Shown: one piece after another, positions 10,686-23,100 of the stretch
How the letters are laid out: the number at the start of each line of letters is the position of its first letter
How positions within the stretch are numbered: the stretch's first letter is position 1
Source of the DNA: Adineta ricciae
Taxonomy: Eukaryota > Rotifera > Eurotatoria > Adinetida > Adinetidae
Assembly: GCA_905250025.1 (NCBI GenBank)
Contig: CAJNOJ010000033.1
Coordinates: 1 to 64,000, forward strand
Direction of reading: 5' to 3'
Length of the DNA: 64,000 bases
Notes under the pieces: model-generated
What the model was told of the DNA's origin: nothing
The model's database searches: none
What the model saw: the letters and a program-made list of their open reading frames with translations, nothing else
Program-made: the position numbers and the translations under genes

Positions 10686-13600
10686 AATCAGATTCGTATT
10701 TAATTGAAAGAGAGTATTTCACCTAGCAGACCAGACGTGTTTTTCAACTGATTCAGTACATCAAAGACACATCTGCACAATATCATTCTATCGAGCTGTC
10801 TCAAAGGTAGAAACTGACGTTCGGTTTTCACGAAGAATCCAATTTGGTGTTGTGACTCAGCTGATGTTTTCGCATCATTGTCAAACTAGTGAAAAACAAA
10901 TACATATGTGTGTGCGTGTTTTGAAGAATTGAATCGGCTAAGACATCATCATCCTCATCATCATCAAAAACTTACTTTTCTCTAGTTTTCCTCTTTCTTC
11001 TTCTTCTTCTTGCTTCTTCCTTTTTCTCTTGATCTTGATTTTACGCGGATAATTCTGTTTCGTTGAGTTGTTGCTTGTCACTATTCACACAGATACGCGT
11101 TTAGCGTTAATAAAGAAACAGATAGCGTCAAGGAAGAAAGATACGGTGACTACTAATAATGAAAAAGAAGCAAGAAGCAGAATCGTAACTTGTGTTCTTC
11201 TTCAATTTACTTGCTGTTCTATTACAATCGTAACAATTACGGATTTCCGTTATATTTTACTATACTTGTATCAAACTGACAAATTGCATACATATATATA
11301 CTTGAGATCTTTGCCTTCTTTTTTTTCTCTTTCTTCTCTTTCTTCGTTTGCGATTTTAAAACGAACTAAGTCATAACATGCATCGGACTCTACCTAGATC
11401 GCTTGTCTCGAGGGAATTGCACCTTGATTCATTATTATTCGAAAATCTAGATAGAAATATCTCTCTGCCTCTCTTTATATATATACATTGCATCTATTAT
11501 GAGAAAAAAAGAGAGAAAAAAACAAGATCATCGACTGCTGCACATGGATTTATTTATGAACATAATAATAACTATGCGACAATTGATATATGTGACGCGT
11601 ATTCACACAAAGAAGCTTTAGAAAAAAGTCTAACGAAAGGGACTGAGAAATAGAAAAAGCAAAAATTCTATTATGATGCTTTCTATAGATAGTGTGCATC
11701 CCATTAACTATTCGATAGATTAGAATGAAGACAGTAACGACTAAGATCACCCGAGCTAATACAAAATATATTTACCAGGAGCATTCCTCCAGCAAAAATA
11801 TTAACTTAGTCAGACAAGAAAAACTACTAAAGTATTTTGTTTTTAATCTGCTAACATTAACTAAAAGGGTCGTTTGCTAATATATCAATGAATTTGTTCG
11901 GCGTCGATTTCTATTTAAAGTAACGGTGTTGTTTGACATGTAGGAAATGCATATGATTAATATTATGAAGTTTATGTCATACTAAAAATACTCTTCAAAG
12001 TTCGAAATATTTTCTTTCTCTGATTTAATATCTGGTTAAAGAAAGAAAAAACTTCAATGAGAAGAGAAGTCAGAACAAATGTAAAAAAGCACATTCATCA
12101 TATAGAATCTCAGATCATTAGTTGACTGTATTATAATCGATCAACATTGCCAACTAGTCAAGAGAGAACATGACCTTATATAATGTCTATCCTTTTGTAA
12201 TAATGAAAATCTTCTACAAGATCCACTCTTATACAAAAAAGCTCGGACAAATATGTCTTCCGAGTATTTAGTTCTCTTGAGGTATTCATTCGAGATAAGA
12301 CTCTCGATACAACATGGCATTATTTTCCTGTGTTTTCACGCTATTTGGAAATCGAGACTTATTCGATTTAGTGAGCAGAGTATGTGTTTCTTAAACAGAG
12401 CTTGCAATAGTATCCTAGGGCAGATTTCGGGCTGTGAATAGTTTCATTATTATTCGAACCTTGATTCGCGATTAAATTAGTGAATTTTGAGAAGAATAAT
12501 GACATTGTGGCATGAATGTGATTGGATTATTGATCGTATTTGAAAGTAGGATCATGAACCAAAAAAAGTATGTTAAGGATTAATTAACAACACTTTCTTC
12601 GACTCGATTGTGGATCTTTTGGCCATGTTAGAATATAATTTGATGCAATTCGAGCTTGTATTCAAAATACTTCTATCCAGAAAGATTTCATTTCATGGCA
12701 TAAATTCTGAGTTCAAGACAATTCTTAAGATAGATTTGATTTTATAGTTCATGTTATGATCTGTTTTTGACAAAATGACAAAAAACATGAGCGTGAAGAA
12801 ATGCAATAATATCATTATACTTTATTCCATGTTTCTGTCAAAATTAAGCCAGAAATAAAGAAGAGATCGATTGCATTTTATGACAATTTTCCTGACAATA
12901 CAATGTTCAACGAGCGTATAGATCACATCGCTTTTTGTGCATATGTAATGATCAACCAAATTTTCTGTTGCATTTCCTGTTATAGACTTTTCTTCCTTAG
13001 TTACTCACAAATATTTCAACTGCGATCAAATGACTGCTTACTAATAATACAAAGTGCTCTACAACACTTTTCATTGAGTTTTGTATCCTGTCAACTGAGA
13101 AAAGTGTATATCTACGCTCTGTTGCACATCTTTGATTACAAATACAAGTTGACGTTCAGTTTGTTAATATTCAAATCTATCTGACTTCTTCCTTCGTGAC
13201 TATTTGCTCGTTCATCATTTACATATATTGATCAGCAATTTACATCTTTGATAAATTTCTCTTGATAAAGTTCAATACAAGATGTTTCTGTCATGGTAAA
13301 GTGACCTGTTCTTCGTTCGTTCGTACCGTGAGTAAGAGAAATGAAAATAACGGTTGTTCGACTATGTGGTTAATAATATGGTGTCTAATAAAATACTTCG
13401 GAGTAATTAACGACAAAAACCAAATCTCACTAGAGACAGGAAACGACACGTTCTACAATCTACAAATTCATTTCTCCTCTTGAAACAACTTATTCATCGA
13501 ATAGGAAAAAAGTAAGACCTTTGACACTGTTTCATCTACCGAATCAGCTATTAACGATGAGCACGGCTGCCAAGCTTCCTGGTTTCTCAGTTGTATTCTA

Positions 13601-15398
13601 ATTTCTGGCTTTTGAAGGCATCTCGAATTAATAAAATGAAGAATGGAAGTGTCACGCTTTGTTGATGAATGCAATAACTAACAAGGAAACATACTCAATC
13701 TTGTTATACTTATATGTTAGGAGTACCTAAGTGAAAAGCAAAGTAAATACTTGGAACATTGCTTAGAATTTTATAATTACCTTTTTTCTACAAACTCAAT
13801 GAATGAGAAAATATACACATAATTCCAAAATATCACAATCAGTAGAAACATAGGATATTATTTCTCGTATCAGCTACTAAATTTCTATGTAATTGACTTC
13901 GTAATTTCTTTTTGTTCTATTCAAACTACGATTAATATCGAAATGAACAGTAACTAAATAGAGCTTAAAGCTGCTATTATTTTTGTCAAGTATAATACTG
14001 AACATTGGAATAAATGTCATAATTGGTTTATCAAGAGAAAACTCGTATCTTCTTCAAACAGAACTTTTCAATTTTCATAGCGGACAATTTGTAATAATAA
14101 CCCAAGTCTACATCATTCTTGCCTTCTTTAACTGACTATTCCTTGTCGACACCTTTCAACGATCTGGTTTAGATATAAAACAAATCGCATGGATGTCTGC
14201 TTGATAGTACAATATCAAACTCACCGTTGTCTGGCAGTCGGCAAATGAATTTTACTCAGAAGGTTTCTTCCGTACGAGAAGACCTTTGAATATGTGCACA
14301 AATGTCTTTATATGAAAAACGAACCATATTTTCGAAGGAAAAACTGAACCAAGAGCCTGTGTATAGATATGAACCATTTGCTCCAAAAGTATCATATTTT
14401 ATCGCTTAGAAATAAATCTGCCATAAAAATTATAATCATCTCTATTCGTTAATGAACTTTGTGGGACGCACAGATCTGTACCGAGCGAGAACTGATTAGT
14501 CCAATGAAGATCAACCTAAATAATTCTCTTTATCAACATAGAATACGAGACATTCATCTCTACATAAAAGGAAAAATTCTGCTATGACATACTCTTAGAA
14601 CGTAAGAATGTATTTCTTCTGTGCGTCTCCTAGTCAATACAATTCCTTACCATCCTCATCTATATAGAAGCACTTAAAAAAAAAAGTTACAGAAATTGCA
14701 AATAAACGGATTACAACAAACATGAACGACATGAAAATACTTACTAAATAAACAAGTAATAATACGTAAGACCGAACAGAAAAGTTGCTATTTTCCATGA
14801 AACAGAACATTTGCTTTGTCGACAGATGGAAATTGTGAATGTGTGGGGGCACACCCACACCCTCATTAAACTACATGAGCTGGGGAAATTCAATAATTGA
14901 TGACGGTCCTTGTTGTTCATCTTTTCGGTACAATATTTTCCTTTTTCGAACAGCTCTACTAGATATTGTCAATTTTTTCTCAACAATGGCGATGCTTTTG
15001 ACACTCGAGCAAAGAATTTATGTTCGAAATGGCTGTAAAATTGAACGTGCGACTAATCGCCGAATATTCTCAAATAAACCATTAGAAAATTTACCAGTAA
15101 ATAAATACATACATTTAAAACTAAATGGGAGGGAGTAAATATGAAACTGACTCTTGCTCAGTACACAATAATCAAATACAATATGAGCTTTTCTATTGTG
15201 ACATATGGCGAAACAATGGAACGACTTTGCTATCATATTCGCTCGTATCACCAGATGAAATCAATGAGAAGCATTTTAACTGGGACACAATTTTCTAAAG
15301 AATACAATAATCACATCAACATACATTCTAAGGATTAATTCAGTCTCAGTCATACCGTATTGATAACGGTCATCAATGTTTTGAGAATTGAATTAATT
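10686..15398. other. gene-poor AT-rich stretch
   Basis: About 4.7 kb without a supported gene. Open frames are short and scattered on both strands. A GTAAGT donor on minus near 10972 could end an untranslated exon of the series to the left, but no coding supports it. Confidence 0.45.
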
Positions 15399-16054
15399 TC
15401 AACAATCAATGTACGAAAATAGTAAAGATTTCAGTTTAATTAAACAAACACAATCATTCAAATGATTAAGTCTAATGTTTAAACAACTAACATTCGTTGA
15501 ATGGTATGTTTCAGATGTTAAAAATACTTTTGTTGCATATGAAAAATGACCATACCAGGTATATTCTAAATATCTTAAATTACTGAACAATGGAAGAATG
15601 ATTTTAAAAGCATTTTGAAACATTTCTAATACGTCTTGAGATGTATCGTTCAAGTTAATCGTAACAACAAGGTGGAAGATTTGATGGCAGAAGTGATATA
15701 TCAATGAAGATTCATCTGAAATAAAGGAGTTTTTTTCACAGATACTGATAAGGCAACTGACGGTATACCATTCAACATACGACTTGCCGTTCCAATAGGA
15801 AGATTAACAGGATTCAGTTGATGAAGTTCAGGGTAGTTTACAACATTAAGAACAGGATCAATTGACGATAAATCAAGAATAAAATATTGAATATTGTGGG
15901 CAATCCTAGGTAAAATTAAATGAGAGAATCTGTAAAGCATTGCTTTATCTGAACGATTTAATAATTTTGTTGATAAATCGATCGACTGTGTAAAAGTAAT
16001 ATCTCGAGTTAATCTGTCAAGTTTTGTATTGACTTCTATCAACGAATACAATGC
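15399..16054 (-). pseudogene. decayed F-box/leucine-rich-like protein of a bdelloid family
   Basis: Two adjoining minus-strand frames resemble the large rotifer family whose members start with an F-box and continue with divergent repeats. The right piece reads ALYSLIEVNTKLDRLTRDI, the usual tail of the F-box (a SLxxxxxRLxxL pattern), then LPRIAHNIQYFILDLSS and VNYPELHQL. The left piece has LVVTINLNDT, then LFSNLRYLEYTW and LNIRLNHLNDC, all typical of this family. A stop lies just before the F-box tail, so the family's start is missing, and the frame changes near 15700. Such proteins are presumed ubiquitin-ligase adaptors. Recognition is from memory of the family. Confidence 0.55.
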
Positions 16055-17881
16055 CTACACATCTGGAAGATATTTGAAGATCTTAAGCAATATTTCACTG
16101 CAGAGATCGAGAATGGAAACAGTTGAACTGTGCATATTCAATTCTCAATGATGGAATTACTGCATACAATCGTTTATCTGCATATGTGTATGCGCATTCT
16201 GTTTTCATACCTGCCTTCGACGACGCAAAATGATGTAAAACACTTTCTATTTCAATATGTTTTCTTTGTGTTGCTACATACACAGACATTCATAATAACA
16301 TAACAATCAGGTGAGAGTATTGTGATCCATGTTATATAATCGAGCTAATTCATAGATGAGTCAAAAGGCACTTTCGAAATTGAAATCATCAATAATACAT
16401 GAGTTTATTTGGGATAGAGTTACAAAGGTTTCACATATATTATTGTACTTTCTATTTTCTTTCTTCAAAAAGCGTCCTAATGCAACTGATATCTGTGTGT
16501 AAAAGTTCCACGAAATAAGTGGTGAAAGTGTGGATCGATAAATTAGAAATGTTTGGTAGTATTACACGTCTATTCGCATAGAGTCGCTTGTCACAACTTC
16601 AGTTAATACTAGTGGATAAGGACTTCAATAGGAAAAAACGCTGAGAGTAAATAAATTACAATCGTGAAATTCCATTGAAGACTGATGTAAAGAAAAATAT
16701 ATCTTGAGATAAAAAAATGTTGTGCGAATAACTGTGAAGTATTGATCAAGATTGTCTTGAAATTAAAACTGAACATCAGGTCAAGAATCATGAATGTCGT
16801 AAAGTAAATTATGATAAGATATGCTGATTGATAGACTTCGGGGAAAAGGAGTTGATCAATATTTGAATTTGATATTGTTGTTCCACTAGAGATCAACTCC
16901 TATTACTCATTGATGAGTTTTCGATTGGCCATCACGTAATCCAGGGATTTCTTAAAAAACAAATTTCATTAAAAGTATTTACTCGAGAAACGTCAATTTT
17001 AGTTTGAATATTTCTTCATACTGAATAGACAACTGAAACTGAATGTGTAACCTAAGTTCAACGAATCGGCATCCCTTCACGAAATTCTCTTGATGATTTT
17101 AAAACAAATCCATTTGTTTGACTCAATGCTCCAAGTTTAAGATGGTCAACAGTATGCATAGAAAAACGTATGTAGAGATAATCGATTCTTCTGAGATCGT
17201 TTGATTTGTGAAGAAAATCTTCTCATTAAACACTGATGAGATAAATTATGATAAAGACAAATTTATCATACATTGAAGTTCGACTGTTTGTGCTTCGTCA
17301 GCTAAAACAACAGATCGATTGTTCATTTTGCTTTCCAACTTGATTCTTTGCTTGTCAATTGATTCGACTTACTATTACAGATCCGCAAACTCTATTTTAA
17401 CCTTCCTATCATTTGATATTTTTTTCAACTAATCATACTTCTTTATCTCTTCAGTACTCAATGATTGTAATTAAACTTATATGCCGAGACATTTGTATAC
17501 TTCTTCCTAACGAAAATGTTTTTTACTATTTCATGTAATGATTTATCAAATAACTTCTGAAAACTCAACTAAACCACAAAAGCTGATAAAGAAGTAAGAG
17601 GATGTGAGCAGCCACTCCCTGCACATGATATAGACGAATGAATCTTTGTTTCCTGGTTTCTTTAGGCTTCTTTTCCAATAAGCACAAGACAGAATAAACA
17701 AGATGATACAATCAATTAAAAGAGTAGCAAGAGGTAAAGAAACGAAGGAAGCAATAGAGATAATATGAATTGAAGAAGTTGAAGAAGTGAATAGAATCAA
17801 AGAATCAAACCAAAATATAGTAGTTGAATGATGTAAAAGCGTACCGGAAGAACTTCAGCTTCTTGTGGACTCCTTCGACTT
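16055..17881. other. non-coding stretch
   Basis: AT-rich DNA. Short hydrophobic frames (for example on minus at 16609-16896 and 17546-17800) start with non-ATG codons and show no domain; they look like translation of T-rich sequence. Confidence 0.5.
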
Positions 17882-18193
17882 TCAGCGACGAGGACAACAC
17901 ACGCCACTATCATCATTCGACGTCATAGAACAGTAGTATGTTGGTGGACATGTACTATTTTTAGTAGTTGCACTACAAACATAGCCACTGAGTGGTGCTT
18001 GTCCGTCACTGCAAGAGTTTGTTCCGATTTCTGGCTCTTTTTTGCACTTGCATAATCTACAACCGGCTGCATCCGTTTCATACCCGAACTGACAATATAT
18101 CATGCACGTAGGTCCACATCCGGATAATGAAGCACCACGTCCAATGGATACCAATACACAGAAGAGAGCGATTAAATATAGCAAACGACACAT
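17882..18193 (-). CDS. small secreted antistasin-like cysteine-rich protein
   Basis: A single exon encodes 103 residues from ATG 18193. Residues 1-20 are a clear signal peptide (LLYLIALFCVLVSIGRG). Next comes an antistasin-type core (CGPTCMIYC, then GYETDAAGCRLCKC), and the C-terminal part has the spacing CPPTYYC...GVCCP known from lustrin-type cysteine-rich modules. Antistasin domains often inhibit serine proteases, so an extracellular inhibitor is plausible but not shown. No intron is needed. A TATA box lies about 55 bases upstream. Confidence 0.7.
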   Translation of the reverse strand: MCRLLYLIALFCVLVSIGRGASLSGCGPTCMIYCQFGYETDAAGCRLCKCKKEPEIGTNSCSDGQAPLSGYVCSATTKNSTCPPTYYCSMTSNDDSGVCCPRR

Positions 18194-18243
18194 CTTTTTT
18201 ATTTAGTATTTCGTTTCGTTTTCTTATAGGCAAATATTTGACT

Positions 18244-18252
18244 CTATATATA
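18244..18252 (-). promoter_or_regulatory. TATA box of the antistasin-like gene
   Basis: On the minus strand TATATATAG lies about 50-60 bases upstream of the ATG at 18193, a fitting distance for a core promoter with a short leader. Confidence 0.5.
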
Positions 18253-18257
18253 CAGTC

Positions 18258-20124
18258 TCTTTGATAAGGCACTTTTCAAAGTCGTTTTCTTTTTCAATCT
18301 CCTCTCTTTCCGATAGATAGAAGCATAATTAGAATTATTTAGTATACATTTGTGTGTATATACGATCGACGTAAAAGAATAAATTAACATAAACACACCA
18401 CTTCACCTTGACGAAAATCTTATTTTCAAGATCAAGTGGTATGAGAAATAAAGGCATATGCTAATGCCTATCATATCCGATTCTTCTACTACGGATAAGA
18501 AGTTCTATATACAGATTAATCAGTAGTCTAGATTTGCGTCTCAACTAATCCTTATGGAACCTATAAGTATTCAGTAGAGGCACGTTATTTTTTCTATTGA
18601 AAACAATCAAGTTCCTATATGATCGAGATCGACGATATCAAACCTGTGAACAATAAATCAAAGTGAATATTTCTCTCTAGTCTCTAGTATGATGGCATTA
18701 GATTCTCATCATCATCACTCAGTGGACTTGTTTATGATTGATAATTCACTTTCTTGTTATTGAAAAGGTTTCAGTTATTCCCGGTGTTTTTTTTTGTCTA
18801 CCACGCAACAACTGTCATTGAAGTTCGCATTAGAGAATAATGGTATGCACTCGAAAAGTGTCTCCATCAGATAGAAGACATATACGTGCCATTGAACATC
18901 AATCGAAAAGATCAACGTTCTCAAAACGATACGTATATTCAAGTTTTTATGTGAAACGGAAATGATCAATGTTTATGCTATTTATTTGCGCTTTCAGCAA
19001 TCGAAGTAATGCGAATCAAATGTTAATCAGGTTCCGTTTTGCTTCAATGTTACAATCATGAGATGTCAACAAACAATAGAACATGAAAGTTCTCTTGATA
19101 GACACCTTCATACATCAATCAAAAAAGTATCTTTTCGACACATAGACATGCATTCCAATGACATTATTTGAATCTCAAACTTCATCTCTAAATCGAGATT
19201 GTCTTTGTCTTATACCAAGTTTCATACGAGGATATTTGCCATACAGATAACATTATTATAACAGGTTGTTTCTACACAGTCATCATTTAATCCTTAAGTA
19301 AATATTACACCTTCAAACGAATCAATAATAAAGTTGTATGAAATCTGATAGGACGTAGTAAACCGATCAACAAAAAATGTATCTTACCGTCGAGGTCATA
19401 CGCATCTCGCCGCTCTGTTCTCACATAGACTCGTAAAGACAACAGCAATGATACTTTTCTCTTATCAAACCGATCGTGAAATAGATAGCTTGCGTATTTG
19501 TCTGATATCTGTCAATATCCTTAGAAGAAAAAAAACATGCATATATACGTACCAGAGATTTCTTGAAGGATTTCTGTACTGAAAATGAAAACATTGGGCC
19601 TTTTTTTTCTATTATTTTATTGCTCAAACAACTCAATCCATAGTTCTACTTTTCCATTACCATGAATAATGATACGAACGAAAAAAAAATAGTGTCATGA
19701 ATGAAGACGCAAGAAAGAAGAAAAGAGTAAAAGTAAAAGAAGAAGAAGAAGAAGAAAGAACAACAACATCTAATATAAACTCTGTACATTTAGGAAAAAT
19801 ACTGCTCAATAAAATGAGACAAAAAAGAGCGGACAATGACAAACGACACAGAGAGAGAGAAAAAGAAAAACAACCGGTGGTTAGTAATAGAATTACAAAA
19901 ATCTTTCGTTTTTTTTTAGTTCCGTTGGCGAATTACATTCGTTTTGACAGCTACAGACCAATTCCGTTCAGAAGAACAGAATACACAACAATGATAACGA
20001 TGACAAGAATAAAACAAGAACCAAAAATACGCAGACAACATTTATTTTTTTAATATTTATTGTTTTTTTTATTATGTTAATTATTAAAATTAACTTCTGG
20101 ATATTTGTTTCGCTATTTTCTCGT
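18258..20124. other. intergenic stretch
   Basis: AT-rich DNA between the antistasin-like gene and the 3' end of calsyntenin. A short minus-strand ATG segment followed by a GTAAGA donor near 19387 could be a leader exon, but nothing else supports it. Confidence 0.4.
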
Positions 20125-23100
20125 TCAAACTTTCTTGGGTCCATATTCAATAGCTGCATCGTCCCATTCTAATTGATGTTCGATTTTTCTTGGATCTTTT
20201 GCACGAGTTTGATAATCATTTTCTTCTTCCGATGAATATTCATTTCGACGGGCATTATTTTCGTAATCATCGTCATCGTCATCCGAACTTGAACCTGAAT
20301 AATTATCTCTTGTTTGTTCAACATTGTGAATATTTACTGGTTGAGTAGATTTCTAAATGAAGACAACAAGGCTTACAAGCAATCAGATTAGATCGCAAAT
20401 CAACCAACTTTTGTTTCATCTAATGGATTAACAGTGATATTAAGTCCAATATCATCTTCCCACTCCATTTGTGAATGCATATCATCAGCGTTGTTTGTTG
20501 ATGAATGATATTGTCGATTGTTTGAACGCATGCGAACAACCAGATAAAGAACAAGTACACCAACGAGACCAACTGATACACAAACAACAACAGCAATCGG
20601 CCAGTCTAAAAGTTGAATGAAATTCATTAATTAATCATGTTATTTATCTTATCATGAACTTTTCCTATTAATTCAAGCTCATCTGTCTTCTCATGATAAC
20701 TTTCTCTTTTGATTGCTTGTGTAATCGTTTGGCATACTTTTTTTCTTATCACTTGTTGTTCTTACTATTCAGTTAGCGTAACTTCTGTTGCTGTTTATTA
20801 TAAAGATTATATGTAAATTGAGCAATCATATAGTAAATAATGAGAATAATACGATGGAGTAGAAGAAGAAGATTAGATCGTAAACTCGCTAGGAAGTAAA
20901 AGTTCATCACCTGGTGATGTTCTTCGTAGTTTCTTGCTGACGACAGTAACGACAAGAATGCTAATTGATTGTATATGTACAACTGGAAAATAGTTCGACG
21001 ATATTCGTCTTGATATGTATCACAGCAAATATACAACAAATTGACCGTCAAGGATAGTTTACTGGGATGTATGAAACATCTGTCCTTTTTACTTTTACTC
21101 AAGGTCAACGATGCTATTGACCGATTGATTTCTTGAGGAGTGAGAAAAAAAGAGCTCATATGAACTTACTTAGTGTTGGTGGGAGAAACATTGTAATAAA
21201 ACTTTGATATCAATAAACGAAGATAAAAAAAAAGAAAGAAAGGAGTCGTTTGGACGAAAGTTGTTGTACTAGCTATCAGCTTATAAGTCGTTGTCGTTCG
21301 ATAATGATAATGACAGCGGTTGAAAGCCTGTTTGACGTTGTAGGACACAGAAGAAGTGGAGAGAGAGAGAGAGTCTTGACGACAGCGAGAAGAAAAAGAA
21401 AAGGAAAAAATGCCGGGCAGCGATGAGATGTGCGAGAGCGCGAACACGCATATACGCCCAGTCAGACAGCAGATAATTTTACAATAGAGTTACACTCATT
21501 TTTCTCCTTTTTTCCTTCTTCGACGCATTAACTCGATCGATGATTAGAAGCAGAAACGAACAGGAAAAAAAACACAGCAGGGAAAAAACTTTTTTCCTTC
21601 TGTTGCTAGTTTTTTCTTCTTCTTCTGTACGATAATGAAAAGAAGAACAATCTCGATGATTCATCTAATAATCTCCCTCTTGATTCAATGTCTAGCCTAG
21701 ATTTGCCCGTTTCGATTATTGCTAGTATACTGTGAGCAGTCAGATCTGTTTGCATTCAATCATTCTTGCATCTCTTTGTAAATAGAAAATCATCGATTTG
21801 AATTGAACAGTGACAGCGATGTATGACGACAACAACAACAATAACGAAAAAAATTCTATTAACATTATTATCCAGCAAACAACAGAGGATTTCTATCGCT
21901 TTTTCTCCTTTTGCTTGAAGTTAGGCGTCCTTCGACATCAACCGTACATGCCGAAATCTAAATATAAACACAGTAGAAATCATCGCTAAGCCTCTAATAA
22001 CTAGAAATTGATGGAATACCACGAGCTATGCACTAGACGATACAATCATCACTCTTTCTCTCCCATTTTGTCAGCCTTTTCAGCTTCCAGCTAATAACAA
22101 CATCATCAAGCAATGATGAAGACAGATATCTACTGATGTAAAAGAGTTTTTTTATCAATGATCTGTGTGTGTGTATGTGTTGTTTTTTCGCCTACTTAGT
22201 TAACTATATTATGAGAGTGAGACATGTAAAAGATATAACCTATCTTTCGATTGTAGCTTTTCATCAATCAAATTTCTCTCTCGTTCTATATCTACTGTAT
22301 CATTTTACCTGATACACTTCGTTTAGTTGGATAGATATCGTCATCGACATCTATGAAATTTTCATCGATATCATCATTATTGACCACAAATTTATTTGAA
22401 CGGGCAGCAGCCACTGGAGCTGGTGGAGCCATTTGTTTTTCAATATGAATCTATTTGAATAGAAAATAGTTATGCAATTTCAACAGAGAAAAAGATAGGG
22501 AGAAGATTCGTACTCGAACACGAATTTCATTTGTTATGACACGATCATAAACACCATTGCATACGAGGGTAAATGAGCGATCAACGTATGTAACTGGCAT
22601 TTTTGAAATGTAAGCAATTTGTCGAAGTAAATATTGATAAGCATCAATAGATCCGACACCTAATTGAAAAGAAATTCAATGAAATCATTCTACCACTATA
22701 TCAGATACATACCGGTAATAACGGCACCTTCTTTTGTAATTGTATGGTCAAGATTTTCATCATTTGGTATAATTAATTGTTCGCTGTTTGATAAAGTTGG
22801 TGTAGCTCGTAGACTGCAATCGCTAATGTCGCCTACGGTGCACAAAAAAATAGATATGCAAAAAGCTTTCTTCATTTATTCGTCGTACCTTGATTTCGTT
22901 TAATTGCATTGGTATAAATTGACAAATTTCGATAAAGATAAATGCCTCGATCTATCACTTCTTCTGGTACGTTATAACTCGTATCAGATCGGATTTCGAT
23001 TTTAGTCGGTATTTTCGGTTCGATAATTGAGACTTGTCGAGTAAATGTTGGAAGATCATATGTATGAACTTCACCTGCACATTTTACTCGTGTGTTCACT

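Noticed and set aside
14839-15138. Plus-strand ORF with TLEQRIYV, recalling a transposase helix-turn-helix
   Set aside because: Eight residues only; no catalytic domain, terminal repeats or further match.
17546-17800. Hydrophobic minus-strand ORF that resembles a membrane protein
   Set aside because: Non-ATG start, no upstream exon and composition explained by T-richness.
19387-19405. Short minus-strand ATG segment with a GTAAGA donor
   Set aside because: Only six codons, exit phase unlike the series to the left, and no downstream partner found.
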